From NCBI GenBank assembly GCA_963700515.1, contig CAVOXY010000021.1:186001-250000 (forward strand): 64,000 nt of DNA. Direction: 5' to 3'. Made by a program: the position numbers and the translations under genes. The notes under the pieces were generated by a model, which ran no database searches, had not been told where the DNA came from, and saw nothing but the letters and a program-made list of their open reading frames with translations. The DNA is from JAJRVM01 sp963700515 (lineage in GTDB: Bacteria > Planctomycetota > Planctomycetia > Pirellulales > Pirellulaceae). Shown here piece after piece: positions 41,237 through 50,075 of the stretch (the first letter of the stretch is position 1; every line of letters starts with the position of its first letter).

Positions 41237-41441
41237 GGTGGCACTTCCAGGGAGACACTCCCAGCTTTGCCCTCGGGTCGCGTTCCAGAGGGCTGAAATC
41301 GATCAGGGCTTTCCCAGCTCAACACTATACTCGACCTGGTTGAGTATTTGACCGCCTCCAGTGGCCTCCAGTAGTCCCGCCAGTGTAACCTGTTTGGATT
41401 TTGCCGCGTTGTCCCCTGCCCAGACTGCACGAAAATGGCTG

Positions 41442-41849
41442 CTATTGCAGATCGTCAGCCTCCTCGTAGGCTGCCTTCTCAAATGGATTGTCGCGATACG
41501 GCTGTCCGCCGACGAGCCAGATATACAGCGAAGCCAGTAGATAGGCCGGTCCCATGAACGGTCCCCAACGTTCGAATTGCCTCACGTGAACCATTTCGTG
41601 ATTTCGAGCTATGTCGAGCGAAGCGTCTGTCTGTCCCAGGATGGTGTGACCCAGCGTGAAGGCGAGCGTAGTGGGACCGGGCGGCAGATGCCTGACCACC
41701 CAGGCGACCACGCCTCCATGGAACTCCAGCACTCGGCCGCGAACCTGGACTTGACCGCCGCTACAGAGTCCCAGACTCCCCAAACATAACCCGATCAGTG
41801 TGTAAGGCGACGCCCACACGATGCCAAGGATCACGAACAACAAACGCAT
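41442..41849 (-). CDS. Small membrane-associated HExxH protein
   Basis: About 135 residues from the ATG at 41849 (MRLLFVILGIVW); the upstream frame lacks protein character. Hydrophobic segment at 4-30, then TLGHTILGQTD, the metalloprotease-like motif NHEMVHVRQFERWGPF, a second hydrophobic segment PAYLLASLYIWLVGG and the end RDNPFEKAAYEEADD. This pattern (HExxHVRQxExWG then NPFExAAY) belongs to a conserved small bacterial family without established function; zinc binding is likely, proteolysis unproven. Confidence 0.72.
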   Translation of the reverse strand: MRLLFVILGIVWASPYTLIGLCLGSLGLCSGGQVQVRGRVLEFHGGVVAWVVRHLPPGPTTLAFTLGHTILGQTDASLDIARNHEMVHVRQFERWGPFMGPAYLLASLYIWLVGGQPYRDNPFEKAAYEEADDLQ

Positions 41850-41981
41850 GGATGTATCCTTTGCATTGGGTGAAAGGTTGCCACCTGCCGCTTCGCCGGA
41901 ACAACAACCGGGCAGCGAGACACCGGTGACCGCGTCGCAAAACTGCGCAGAGGGTCGTGCGCAGCGGTCGTCGGCAGGCAA

Positions 41982-42377
41982 TCATCGTAACTCAGCGCGA
42001 GCCCAGTTGGCCCAGGCGTCGCGGATTCTTACGGTTGGGACCCCGTGCTGCAGCAGTGTGTGCGGGGGTCGGCCTGTCGCACGGTACGTGCCGTTGAGAA
42101 ACGGGATAATGGCAGCAATGTGGGATGTCACCGGTGACTTGTCCCCGCCGCATTTGCGGAGAGGACACCTTTCCTCGGCTGCCGCCTAGAAACACTCAAC
42201 TGGGGGTGGTGTAACAGTCGATTTTCTTTCCAGAGCCGTGTAATCGATTTTACCGGCAAAGCTTGCCAGCGGGGGCGTTTGTCGCGGGTTGTCGCGTGCT
42301 GCATTGGGAGTGGGCGGGGGTGCAGTCGGAGACAGTGCGGCGAGCAGCAGAGCAGCCAGGCGGAACCAAGGGGGCAT
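41982..42377 (-). other. Possible small secreted protein interrupted by an in-frame TAG
   Basis: From 42377 a signal-peptide-like start (PPWFRLAALLLAALSP) reads through to a TAG at 42185-42183. The same frame then stays open to TGA at 41984-41982 and reads RCPLRKCGGDKSPVTSH and IIPFLNGTYRATGRPPHTLL, which is protein-like. The two pieces give 132 codons. Either a nonsense mutation, a base-call error, or chance. It overlaps only the unused upstream part of the frame at 41849. Confidence 0.35.
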
Positions 42378-42391
42378 GCGGAGGGCATTTG

Positions 42392-43504
42392 ATGTCGAGC
42401 TCTTTCCCAGAGATTGCCTTATTGATTTCCAGTTACAACCGTCCGCGGCATCTTGCGCGGGCGCTAGCCTCCGTGGAAATTCAGCAGAATGACCCCAGCA
42501 CGATGGAGGTGGTCGTTACGGACGACGGATCGGACGATGATACGCTGGAAATGGTCGCGGAGCATGCGGCCCGCGTCAACTGTGCCGTCAAGCTGACCAC
42601 GCATACGCATGCGGCGTTTCAGCTGGCGCGCTGTCGCAACGAGGGGGTTCTGGTCAGTCGAGCGCCGTATCTCTTGTTTCTGGATGGCGACTGTATCCTG
42701 CCGCCGGACCATGCTCAGCAACATATTCAGCGGCGGCGCACGGGCACAGTCATGGCAGGCGACTGCTGTCGATTGTCGGAGGATGTCTCTCGACAAATTG
42801 ACGCGGCGTCCGTTCGCGGTGGTCGCTTTGCCGACTGGGTGTCCCGCGAGGAGCGATATCGGCTCCGGCACCAATATCGCAAGGCCTTGTTGTACAACCT
42901 GTTGCGCCACCCCACGAAACCGAAATTGATAGGTAACAACATCGGGATTTGGCGGCAGGACTGTGAACGGATCAACGGGTTTGATGAACAATTCGAAGGG
43001 TGGGGCTGCGAGGACGACGATCTTCGGTTGCGGCTACGCCGCGCCGGCACGAGAGTCGCGTCGATTTTGAAATGGACTCACTCATATCACATCTGGCATC
43101 CGCCGGCGCCGTCCTGCCCGGGCCGGTGGCGGGAGGGGGCGAATGTCACGTATTTCGAGAATTCACGGCATCGGCCAGTTCGCTGCGAGAAGGGACTGCG
43201 GTATTTCTGTGGCGAGCGTGACGAGGTGGTCACCAACGGTTCGGCTCGTCATGCACAGCTCATGACGCGGCGGCCCTATGCAGAAGTTGTTTTTCATCCC
43301 GGCCAGGGCTATTTCAGTGGCCGCGCGACCTGGAATGTGTTGGTCCTTGGAGATCGGAGCATTCTGCCGCTGAGCCGCGTGGCGGCGGCAGATGTGGTGA
43401 TCGATCGCGGCGACATGCGAATCCTGCTCGACACACTGCAAACCATGGAAACCGAATACCGGAGAACTCGAGATTTACCGCGTCAGCCGTTACGTGCCGC
43501 TTGA
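42392..43504 (+). CDS. Family 2 glycosyltransferase (chondroitin/galactosyltransferase-like)
   Basis: About 370 residues; start at the ATG 42392 preceded by GGAGGGC. GT-A features: ALLISSYNRPRHLARAL, VVTDDGSDDDTLEMV, PYLLFLDGDCILPPDH with the DGD metal motif, and GNNIGIWRQDCERINGFDEQ followed by EGWGCEDDDLRLRLRRAG, which is the second conserved block of galactosyl- or hexosaminyl-transferases. No membrane segment. First gene of a three-gene set with a pyruvyl transferase-like and a PP-loop protein; a role in making a surface or intracellular glycoconjugate is inferred. Confidence 0.9.
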   Translation: MSSSFPEIALLISSYNRPRHLARALASVEIQQNDPSTMEVVVTDDGSDDDTLEMVAEHAARVNCAVKLTTHTHAAFQLARCRNEGVLVSRAPYLLFLDGDCILPPDHAQQHIQRRRTGTVMAGDCCRLSEDVSRQIDAASVRGGRFADWVSREERYRLRHQYRKALLYNLLRHPTKPKLIGNNIGIWRQDCERINGFDEQFEGWGCEDDDLRLRLRRAGTRVASILKWTHSYHIWHPPAPSCPGRWREGANVTYFENSRHRPVRCEKGLRYFCGERDEVVTNGSARHAQLMTRRPYAEVVFHPGQGYFSGRATWNVLVLGDRSILPLSRVAAADVVIDRGDMRILLDTLQTMETEYRRTRDLPRQPLRAA

Positions 43505-43561
43505 CTTTCTGAAAGACACATTGGCGGGGACAGAGTCCACGGCCTTCGAGGGAAACGTGAA

Positions 43562-44350
43562 GTGAGACTATTGGCACCGGCGGCGTTTGCTCATGTCTTT
43601 GAGCCTCTTCAAGGCAAACGGATCGGATTCGTGCGACCCATTGGGAACGTGGGTGACGAGTTGATCGAGTGGGCGATGCGGCAAATGTTCGCGCTGTACA
43701 AAATCGATTGGAGGCTGTTTGATCCGGCCGATCCTAGCGAAGACGTGGACGAGTTGGTGTGGGGGGGCGGGGGCAACATGGGAACGATGTGGAAAAGCAA
43801 TTGGCAGTTGCGTGGTCGATGCCTGGACTTCGGCTTGCCGATGACGATTCTTCCGCAGTCGTACACCTCGCGGGAAGACCGTCGATTTCACCGTATTTTT
43901 GTCCGTGAGCAAGTCAGTTTGTCGCTGGCCACGAACGGAATCCTGGCTCCCGATTTGGCGTTGGGTTTGGATTACACGCCGACGACACGGCCGACGCGCG
44001 AATTCGGAGTCTTTTTGCGGAAGGACTCGGAAGGGATTGTGCCTCGAGGATGGTTTGTACGCGACCCGGCCAGATTGTGTCGCACACCACGCCAATATCT
44101 GGAGCTGGCGGCTTCCTACGAGCATATCGTCACGGACCGGCTGCATTTTGCGATTAGCTCCTTGATGGTAGGGCGTCGCACGACATTGCTTCCCAATATC
44201 TACCACAAGAATTCCAGTATGTTTAAAACGTGGCTCACGGATCTCGGCTGTGAGTTCGCGACAAGTCTGCGCGAGGTTCGTCGTTGCCACGCGGCGCAGG
44301 TCAGCCTCATCCGGATGCCAAGCGAAAGTGCGCTATGTCAGAAGTTTTGA
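43562..44350 (+). CDS. Polysaccharide pyruvyl transferase family protein
   Basis: 262 residues starting at GTG 43562. Family features: VRPIGNVGDELIEWAMRQMF (the GNxGDE block), VWGGGGNMGTMW, LPQSYTSREDRRFHRIFVRE and IVTDRLHFAISSLMVGRRT (the DRLH block). It corresponds to the CsaB/PssM-type fold that transfers pyruvate from phosphoenolpyruvate onto a sugar to form a ketal. Length is a little short for the family (usually about 300 or more). Lies 57 bases after the glycosyltransferase and overlaps the PP-loop gene, so one operon. Confidence 0.85.
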   Translation: MRLLAPAAFAHVFEPLQGKRIGFVRPIGNVGDELIEWAMRQMFALYKIDWRLFDPADPSEDVDELVWGGGGNMGTMWKSNWQLRGRCLDFGLPMTILPQSYTSREDRRFHRIFVREQVSLSLATNGILAPDLALGLDYTPTTRPTREFGVFLRKDSEGIVPRGWFVRDPARLCRTPRQYLELAASYEHIVTDRLHFAISSLMVGRRTTLLPNIYHKNSSMFKTWLTDLGCEFATSLREVRRCHAAQVSLIRMPSESALCQKF

Positions 44351-45582
44351 TGCACGTTGAGCCGACGCCGAGCACGACGCGATGGGACGCGGCAGGCAAG
44401 GAATGGACGGTGAGGCAGGCCACGGTGAGTGGGCATCCGAGTCGCCGGCACCGCAATGGCAGTCTATTTTTCGAGGTGCCGGTCGAGTTCGCCGACGTCC
44501 TGGCCACCGACGGCCGGGCGGAGGATACGCTGGATCCGTTTGCATGTGCCGTGATCTTCTCGGCCATGGAGGCAGGTCGCGACGTCAGGATTCACGGGAA
44601 TGTTTCCGCCAAGCTATTGGCGAACCTCGAGATCTACCAGAGTATCGTCTCAACTTGGTGGCCGAAATATCGAGCGGTGCACGTATCGGCCGACAAAGAG
44701 ATCCATGCCGAGGGGGCACTCGATTCACGAGTCCCGGGTGAGGCGATCATGGGGTTCTCGGGGGGCATGGATTCGATTCACTCGCTCTACTGCCATCACC
44801 ACCAATTGCACGGGCGCAATAGTCGTCGCATCCCGATCTGTCTGTTTGTGCACGGCTTCGACATCCCCTTGACGGACTCGAGCTACGATGCTGCGTTCCG
44901 TCGCGTGCAGGCCATCTCCGATTCTCTTGGCTCACGCCTCGTGCCGGTCCGATCAAATCTCAAACGGATGCTGCCGTCGTGGCCCAATACCCACGCTTCG
45001 GCATCGGCCGCGGCTTTATCGCTCTTTTCGCGGCGATTCCGCGAGGGCCTCATCGCCTCATCGTTCCACTACCGTAACTTGCTCGGACCACGGTTCGGGT
45101 ATGGCTCGACACCGCTGAGTGACTGGCTTCTATCTTCGCACAACTTTCAGATCGTGCATGACTTCGCTGATGAACGACGAGTGGAGAAAACGAAAGTGCT
45201 GCGCGAATGCCAAGTCGCTTGCGAGAAGATTCGCGTGTGCTGGGCTGGCGACGATCTATCGGGAAACTGTGGCAAGTGTGGCAAGTGCGTCTCGCAGATG
45301 CTATGCATGAAAGCGGTCGGCATCCGGGACTTCAGCGCGTTCGCCCGGCACTTGTCGGCAGACAGTGTGAGGGCCATGCAGGTGGCCTCGGCAGCACACT
45401 GGGAGGAACTTCAGGCCTGTTGCTGCGCGGCGGACGCTGCCGGTCTGGGGGCCAGCGACGAATTTCGCGCATGCGGCGAGTACTGGACGAGGCGAGTGCG
45501 GTATTTGCCCCCCCGCGGATATCCGGCGAGAAGAAGTCTCCACGCGTCATCCGATGGCTTGAGCGGACCAGAGGCCGGCTGA
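44335..45582 (+). CDS. QueC-like PP-loop ATPase with a zinc cysteine cluster
   Basis: About 415 residues from the ATG at 44335 (16-base overlap with the pyruvyl transferase gene); the ATG at 44350 in a TGATG overlap is an alternative. The PP-loop is MGFSGGMDSIHSLYCHH at about 138-155. Toward the C-terminus, RVCWAGDDLSGNCGKCGKC (about 297-315) has four cysteines spaced like the zinc site of 7-cyano-7-deazaguanine synthase. The N-terminal about 130 residues (NGSLFFEVPVEFADVL) are not part of QueC. PP-loop enzymes adenylate a carbonyl or carboxylate before N or S attack. Placed in a glycosyl- and pyruvyl-transfer operon, it may activate or amidate a sugar acid; this is inference. Confidence 0.8.
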   Translation: MSEVLMHVEPTPSTTRWDAAGKEWTVRQATVSGHPSRRHRNGSLFFEVPVEFADVLATDGRAEDTLDPFACAVIFSAMEAGRDVRIHGNVSAKLLANLEIYQSIVSTWWPKYRAVHVSADKEIHAEGALDSRVPGEAIMGFSGGMDSIHSLYCHHHQLHGRNSRRIPICLFVHGFDIPLTDSSYDAAFRRVQAISDSLGSRLVPVRSNLKRMLPSWPNTHASASAAALSLFSRRFREGLIASSFHYRNLLGPRFGYGSTPLSDWLLSSHNFQIVHDFADERRVEKTKVLRECQVACEKIRVCWAGDDLSGNCGKCGKCVSQMLCMKAVGIRDFSAFARHLSADSVRAMQVASAAHWEELQACCCAADAAGLGASDEFRACGEYWTRRVRYLPPRGYPARRSLHASSDGLSGPEAG

Positions 45583-46306
45583 ACCGTCTCACGGGGGCTT
45601 GGACGCGCGCCGCCTGACAGCGACGTGATCTCTAACGGGGGTAAGTACAAGCGTTCGTTGCACGCCACGGCCATCGGGATTTGCGACCGGGCAACCGGCA
45701 GAAATACCGCTTCATATTCTTGCGCCACATCATCGCATGACCGCAAAAGTCCTTGCTGTACAGTAGTTACGTTCACGGCCCCTTTTCGTCCCAAAATTTT
45801 CTCCGCCGTTTGCACTCGGTGTTGGATTCTGCGACAATGCCTGCGAACGATTCATTACGTATCCTCGCACGACCCAAGTGTGTGACTAACTGGACCGCTA
45901 ATTCGCTCTTCGGAGCGGTCTCGGCCAACGTCGGAGTGTTCGTGGCTAGTGGGCCCGAACAACCTCGGCGCAAATGGATACGACAATTCGACGCGATCGC
46001 ATGGTATTGCATGCGCATTCGGTATGGCTGGCTAGGGGATCGGGGCACGGATGTGACGTCTTCTCCGGTCGGGCATGACAGCTAATGACGTTGCACGGTG
46101 GGCAGTACCAGAGCCTCTTAGATAACCGATGAGAACACCTCGGTGTTTTGCGTCTTGGGCAATATTCGTGAACCGATCCGAAGCGGAAGTGGCTGCGGAT
46201 TGCACGAGGAATCTCTGCTGGAATCGTATTGGAACTCCGTGTTCGCCGGCCGTTGGGCGAACGCATCCCGACACTCTTACTAGCACCGATTACCGGGAGA
46301 CCGAAC
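45583..46306. other. Intergenic region, 724 bases, no convincing gene
   Basis: Open frames on both strands (for example 45753-46085 on plus, and a leftward one from 45815 that runs antisense into the PP-loop gene) have no recognisable family. I see no repeat of the other families here. It could hold a degraded gene. Confidence 0.5.
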
Positions 46307-47087
46307 ATGGTCGATTTAACGCAAATCATTGATCAAATCACCAGGCACTTTGGCGGTGAACATTTGCCGGCTGTATTCAAGAGACTGACGGCCAATGAGG
46401 AACACTTGGCTGCGATTTGGAAACAGTACGAAGCGGTCATGTCGGAAGGCGAGATCGATATTGTCACGAAGGAATTGCTGGGAATGTGTGTGGGGGTCGC
46501 GAAACCGAACGAGTACATCATCGGACTGCAGCAACGCCGTATTCGTCGTGCGGGTGTGGATGAAGAGGCGGAGATGGAGGTACTGTCGGTGGCTGGGTTC
46601 TTCGAAGGGTTCAATTCCTATGCCCACGTGGTCAATATCGACGACGGACCTGCGGCCCCGGCAGACACGAGGCAGGTGGCACGACGTTCAGTGGCGGCAA
46701 AGCGGGTGCTAATGGTTTGTGCGTGGCTGAGTCGGACGACCCTGTGGTGAACGAAGTATTTGAGGAAATCAAAACGAAAATGGGCATTTCGTTCGTTCCG
46801 AATATCTTCATTGCCCTGGCACATCAACCGACGATGCTCGCGCGAAATGGGAGAGTTATCAGGCCATCATGATGCACGGCCAATTGACGCGGCAGACCAA
46901 GGAATTGATCGCTTTGGTCGTGTCTGCCGTCAACGGATGCTTCTATTCTGTGGATGCCTATTCCACCGCCGGACGGCAGCTTGGCTTGTCTCCCAAAGGG
47001 CTCGTCGAAGTCGCCTGCGTGATCGACCTGTTCGCTAACCTCTCCACCCTGGCTAAAGGGTATCGGCTGGGCAAGCGAAACTACTAA
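46307..47087 (+). CDS. Two-domain carboxymuconolactone decarboxylase/AhpD-like protein, two frame changes
   Basis: About 260 residues when joined. First CMD-like domain: WKQYEAVMSEGEIDIVTKELLGMCVGV. After a frame change near 46675 the linker reads SGGKAGANGLCVAESDDPVV and the second domain EVFEEIKTKMGISFVPNIFI; after another change near 46845 it continues with WESYQAIMMHGQLTRQTKEL and SAVNGCFYSVDAYSTAGRQL. The redox CxxC of AhpD is not present: the second domain has CFYS. So it is probably not a peroxidase of the classical kind. Cytoplasmic. Its 3' end touches the 51-bp array region. Confidence 0.72.
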
Positions 47088-47132
47088 CGTAGCTGAACCG
47101 CGGTTGTAGCTGGACCCGCCCAGGGTTCAGCC

Positions 47133-47594
47133 GCAGCTCCATCCGCCTGGCGATGCCGCTGAAGCCTCGGCGGCTTCAGCTACGCAGCTCCATCCGCCTG
47201 GCAATGCCGCTGAAGCCTCGGCGGCTTCAGCTACGCAGCTCCATCCGCCTGGCGATGCCGCTGAAGCCTCGGCGGCTTCAGCTACGCAGCTCCATCCGCC
47301 TGGCGATGCCGCTGAAGCCTCGGCGGCTTCAGCTACGCAGCTCCATCCGCCTGGCGATGCCGCTGAAGCCTCGGCGGCTTCAGCTACGCAGCTCCATCCG
47401 CCTGGCAATCCCGCTGAAGCCTCGGCGGCTTCAGCTACGCAGCTGCGTCCGCCTGGCGATGCCGCTGAAGCCTCGGCGGCTTCAGCTACGCAGCTGCGCA
47501 TCCGCCTGGCAATGCCCGCTGAAGCCTCGGCGGCTTCAGCTACGCAGCTCCATCCGCTTGGCGATGCCGCTGAAGCCTCGGCGGCTTCAGCTAC
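47133..47594. repeat. Nine tandem copies of a 51-bp palindromic unit
   Basis: Unit: GCAGCTCCATCCGCCTGGCG, ATGCC, then the hairpin GCTGAAGCCTCGGCGGCTTC AGC and TAC. The stem GCTGAAGCC/GGCTTCAGC is perfect with loop TCGGC in every copy; variation is confined to the spacer (GGCGATGCC, GGCAATGCC, GCTGCGTCC). Because 51 is divisible by three the array produces open frames on both strands (SCVAEAAEASAASPGGW type), which I regard as spurious. A partial 78-bp-type unit precedes it at 47101-47132. Confidence 0.93.
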
Positions 47595-47692
47595 GCAGCC
47601 TCCCTATTTCGATCTGCTCGCTACGAGCACTTGCGCGCATCATCTTGAGGACAGAAATGTCGGGTAACCGTTCACGGAGTTCCGACCGCACA

Positions 47693-47878
47693 GGGCTCGG
47701 TAACTGTGCAATCCTAATCTCACTCTCACTCTTACTCTTACTCCCCTCCCCTGCACTCACAGATAACTTCACTCAATTCCGCATGAACCGCACCTCTTTG
47801 CCAGCGGCACAGGCACGGGTTTTGGGCCACATCCGAAGAAGGAGAGTTTGAGTAAGAGTAAGAGTATGAGTAAGATTG
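47693..47878. repeat. 185-bp dispersed element with inverted microsatellite ends, copy 2
   Basis: Homologous to 39901-40085: CTCTTACTCTTACTCCCC at the left, TTGCCAGCGGCACAGGCAC in the middle, GAGTAAGAGTAAGAGTATG at the right. Both copies lie immediately upstream or downstream of leftward secreted-protein genes. Confidence 0.85.
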
Positions 47879-47952
47879 GAACTGAAGTCAGCCTCTGCCG
47901 CTAGAAGCTGTGAACGGTGACAACATCGGGGACAGAAGAGCAAAAACGTCCC

Positions 47953-49857
47953 CTATTGCGCCACTTGTTTCAGAGAATCGGGCCATGGTTGGATCGTTAA
48001 TTGCACTGTCGCCTCGGTGACTGGCTGAGCCAGGTCGATGCCGATCCGGGTGGGTTGCTTGCCGCCACGCATGTCCTCGTCGATCACCGTCGCGTCGATC
48101 TTCACCGGGACTGTTTGCGTGTCGATGGTGACCAACACCGCCGCGTCGCCAGTTCCGACCTGCAGTCGCTGGTCGTCTAATCGCTTCCACGCGGAAAACG
48201 TGATGAGTGCCGTACCGAAATCCTGCGGTGAGTCAAATTTAACGGTATCAATGACGGTCAACTGCGCTGTATCGCGCTGGAACTCGAAAGTCCGTTGCAG
48301 TTGTTGAAGCGGCTTGACCGCGTAGGCCGATGCCAGATCGAGAATAAGCGTGTCTGTGTTGTCGGTGAAATCCAGTTGCCCGACCTTGCCGGCAGCTGAG
48401 CGGCCGGTCTTCTGCAGTTCGTTGGCCACGCGAGGCACCGGATGGCCAAACGAGTTGAGTACGTTACTGTCGTATCGCTGGCTGCTGAACGTGCGGCGCG
48501 TGTAGACTTCGGCTCCCGGATCGACCAGTGTCATCGTATCTCCGACACAGTAGACATACGAACCGACGTCGTTGTGATTGTGGTGTTCGGCGTTGTGGCC
48601 CCCCTTCAAGGCGACGCCGACCGGCAGTCCCGCCGCCGTCTTTCCGCCACGGCAGATAAGAATTCCGGCGTCCTCGAACCAATCCCGTATAGCGGGCTCG
48701 ACCGGAGATGGAACTTCTGACGACGGTTCAAAGGCAAAGGAAAACACGCCGAACTCGTCCAGCCACCGCATTGACGAATAGCCGGTCTGTTCCCAAGCTG
48801 TCGGGGCCAGATCATAGCGGAGCGAGACATAGCTCATGATGTTGGGGCTGGGGCGGGATCCGACTCCGCAATCGGCGAATGCCGGATACTGGCCAGGCGT
48901 GATCTCCATGCGGCGCGCGAACATGCCGGCACTCTTCGCCTTCGGCATAGCGAACAAATCGACCTTTCCGGCCGTTGCCCCGTCGAGTATGTGTCCCAGT
49001 CGCACGAAGCAGCCATAACCGTAATTCCAGTACCCAATGCCTTCACTGCAATATCCGTCGTCGGTGAACCCCTTCAAAAACGATGCGATATACTTCTCGG
49101 CAGACGCGACATAGAACGCCTTTTCCGACGGTTGCTCGAGCAAGGCGAGGGCTGCGCTGGTGACGTTCGCCAGACAAACGGCATTCCAGTTGTTGGTGCC
49201 GGTAAGCCACCACATGCCGGGCTTTCCGGTGGTCACCATCTGAGTATACGGCTCGAAAATCCGCCGCTTCACCTCCTCGCGCACCAGCGTCTTCGTGGCT
49301 TGGTCGAGCCGGGTACCCAAGATGTGGTCGGCATTGGCCAGTTCGCACGCGACTTCGGACGAGAAAAGATCGATGGTGATTTGACGACCCTCGAAATTCT
49401 GATTGCCTGAGTCGTGTGCGGGCAGGACCCAGGTCTTGTCAGCAGCATACGATACCATGCCCTGCCCAATGGCCTCGATGAAACGACCCTGATTCTCGAT
49501 GCACTCAGCCACAACCAACGTGCGAAAGGCCTTCAGTTTGGCAAAGTAGACGTTTTCATAGCGAGTGCGATTACCGACCTTGGAGTATTCCAAGTACAAG
49601 TCGTCCGGCAGGGAGACAAAGGGCTCCCGGGCAATCCGCTCGGCCTTGCTGACTTCCGATCGGTACAACGGACTGCTCCCCACACGCTGCCAGAAATCCC
49701 GGTCTGTAATGTCCGGTGCGGCACTACACGTACCTGGCGTGGTCCACCCAGCGATCTCGGTGACGCGCGCCGCGTCAGGAGCTTGGGCCAGGGCTTGGGA
49801 ACTGAGTACGAACAGAGTGGCAACAAGAGTCAACGGTCCGGCAAGGTTTGTTCTCAT
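47953..49857 (-). CDS. Secreted heparinase II/III family polysaccharide lyase-like protein
   Basis: Intact, about 634 residues from the ATG at 49857 with signal peptide LTLVATLFVLSSQALAQ. An (alpha/alpha) toroid with WWLTGTNNWNAVCLANV and DDGYCSEGIGYWNYGYG (candidate Asn/Tyr of the active site) is followed by the beta-sandwich part with KGGHNAEHHNHNDVGSYVY, the conserved HNHxD region of this family. Members cleave uronic-acid-containing polysaccharides by beta-elimination; here the natural substrate is unknown. The ATG at 49935 gives an unlikely longer N-terminus. Confidence 0.88.
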   Translation of the reverse strand: MRTNLAGPLTLVATLFVLSSQALAQAPDAARVTEIAGWTTPGTCSAAPDITDRDFWQRVGSSPLYRSEVSKAERIAREPFVSLPDDLYLEYSKVGNRTRYENVYFAKLKAFRTLVVAECIENQGRFIEAIGQGMVSYAADKTWVLPAHDSGNQNFEGRQITIDLFSSEVACELANADHILGTRLDQATKTLVREEVKRRIFEPYTQMVTTGKPGMWWLTGTNNWNAVCLANVTSAALALLEQPSEKAFYVASAEKYIASFLKGFTDDGYCSEGIGYWNYGYGCFVRLGHILDGATAGKVDLFAMPKAKSAGMFARRMEITPGQYPAFADCGVGSRPSPNIMSYVSLRYDLAPTAWEQTGYSSMRWLDEFGVFSFAFEPSSEVPSPVEPAIRDWFEDAGILICRGGKTAAGLPVGVALKGGHNAEHHNHNDVGSYVYCVGDTMTLVDPGAEVYTRRTFSSQRYDSNVLNSFGHPVPRVANELQKTGRSAAGKVGQLDFTDNTDTLILDLASAYAVKPLQQLQRTFEFQRDTAQLTVIDTVKFDSPQDFGTALITFSAWKRLDDQRLQVGTGDAAVLVTIDTQTVPVKIDATVIDEDMRGGKQPTRIGIDLAQPVTEATVQLTIQPWPDSLKQVAQ

Positions 49858-50075
49858 GGCATTATCTCTACGTTTGGTTGAGGTCACAGGCCGCGTTAAG
49901 GTGTTAGTCGATAACATGTGCTCACGGTGGCGCATGTTTGTGGCTGCGGCATCCTGCCGCAGCCACGTTTGCTACGGGCAGAGTCCGCGTTAGGTGTTCG
50001 TATGTCGCATTTCGGATGTGGGGCAACGAAATCTCCCCGTCTTCGCGCAGTCTCACTTAGGGGACCCCGCGGCCG

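Noticed and set aside
44335..45582. Assignment of the PP-loop protein to queuosine synthesis or to the Qat antiphage system
   Set aside because: None of QueD, QueE, QueF, QatA, QatB or QatD is adjacent; the partners are sugar-modifying enzymes. Kept only as a remote structural relationship.
45411..45815. Leftward frame starting QTAEKILGRKGAVNV
   Set aside because: Its second half is antisense to the PP-loop gene, and no family or ribosome site supports it.
47127..47501. Long minus-strand frame of SCVAEAAEASAASPGGW repeats, and plus-strand PLKPRRLQLRS frame
   Set aside because: Both arise from the 51-bp palindromic array; variation follows the hairpin, not the codon positions, and no start region or family resemblance exists.
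47133..47594. Possible CRISPR array
   Set aside because: The spacers between the repeated hairpins are nearly identical in all copies and no cas gene is in the window, so this is a REP-type tandem array.
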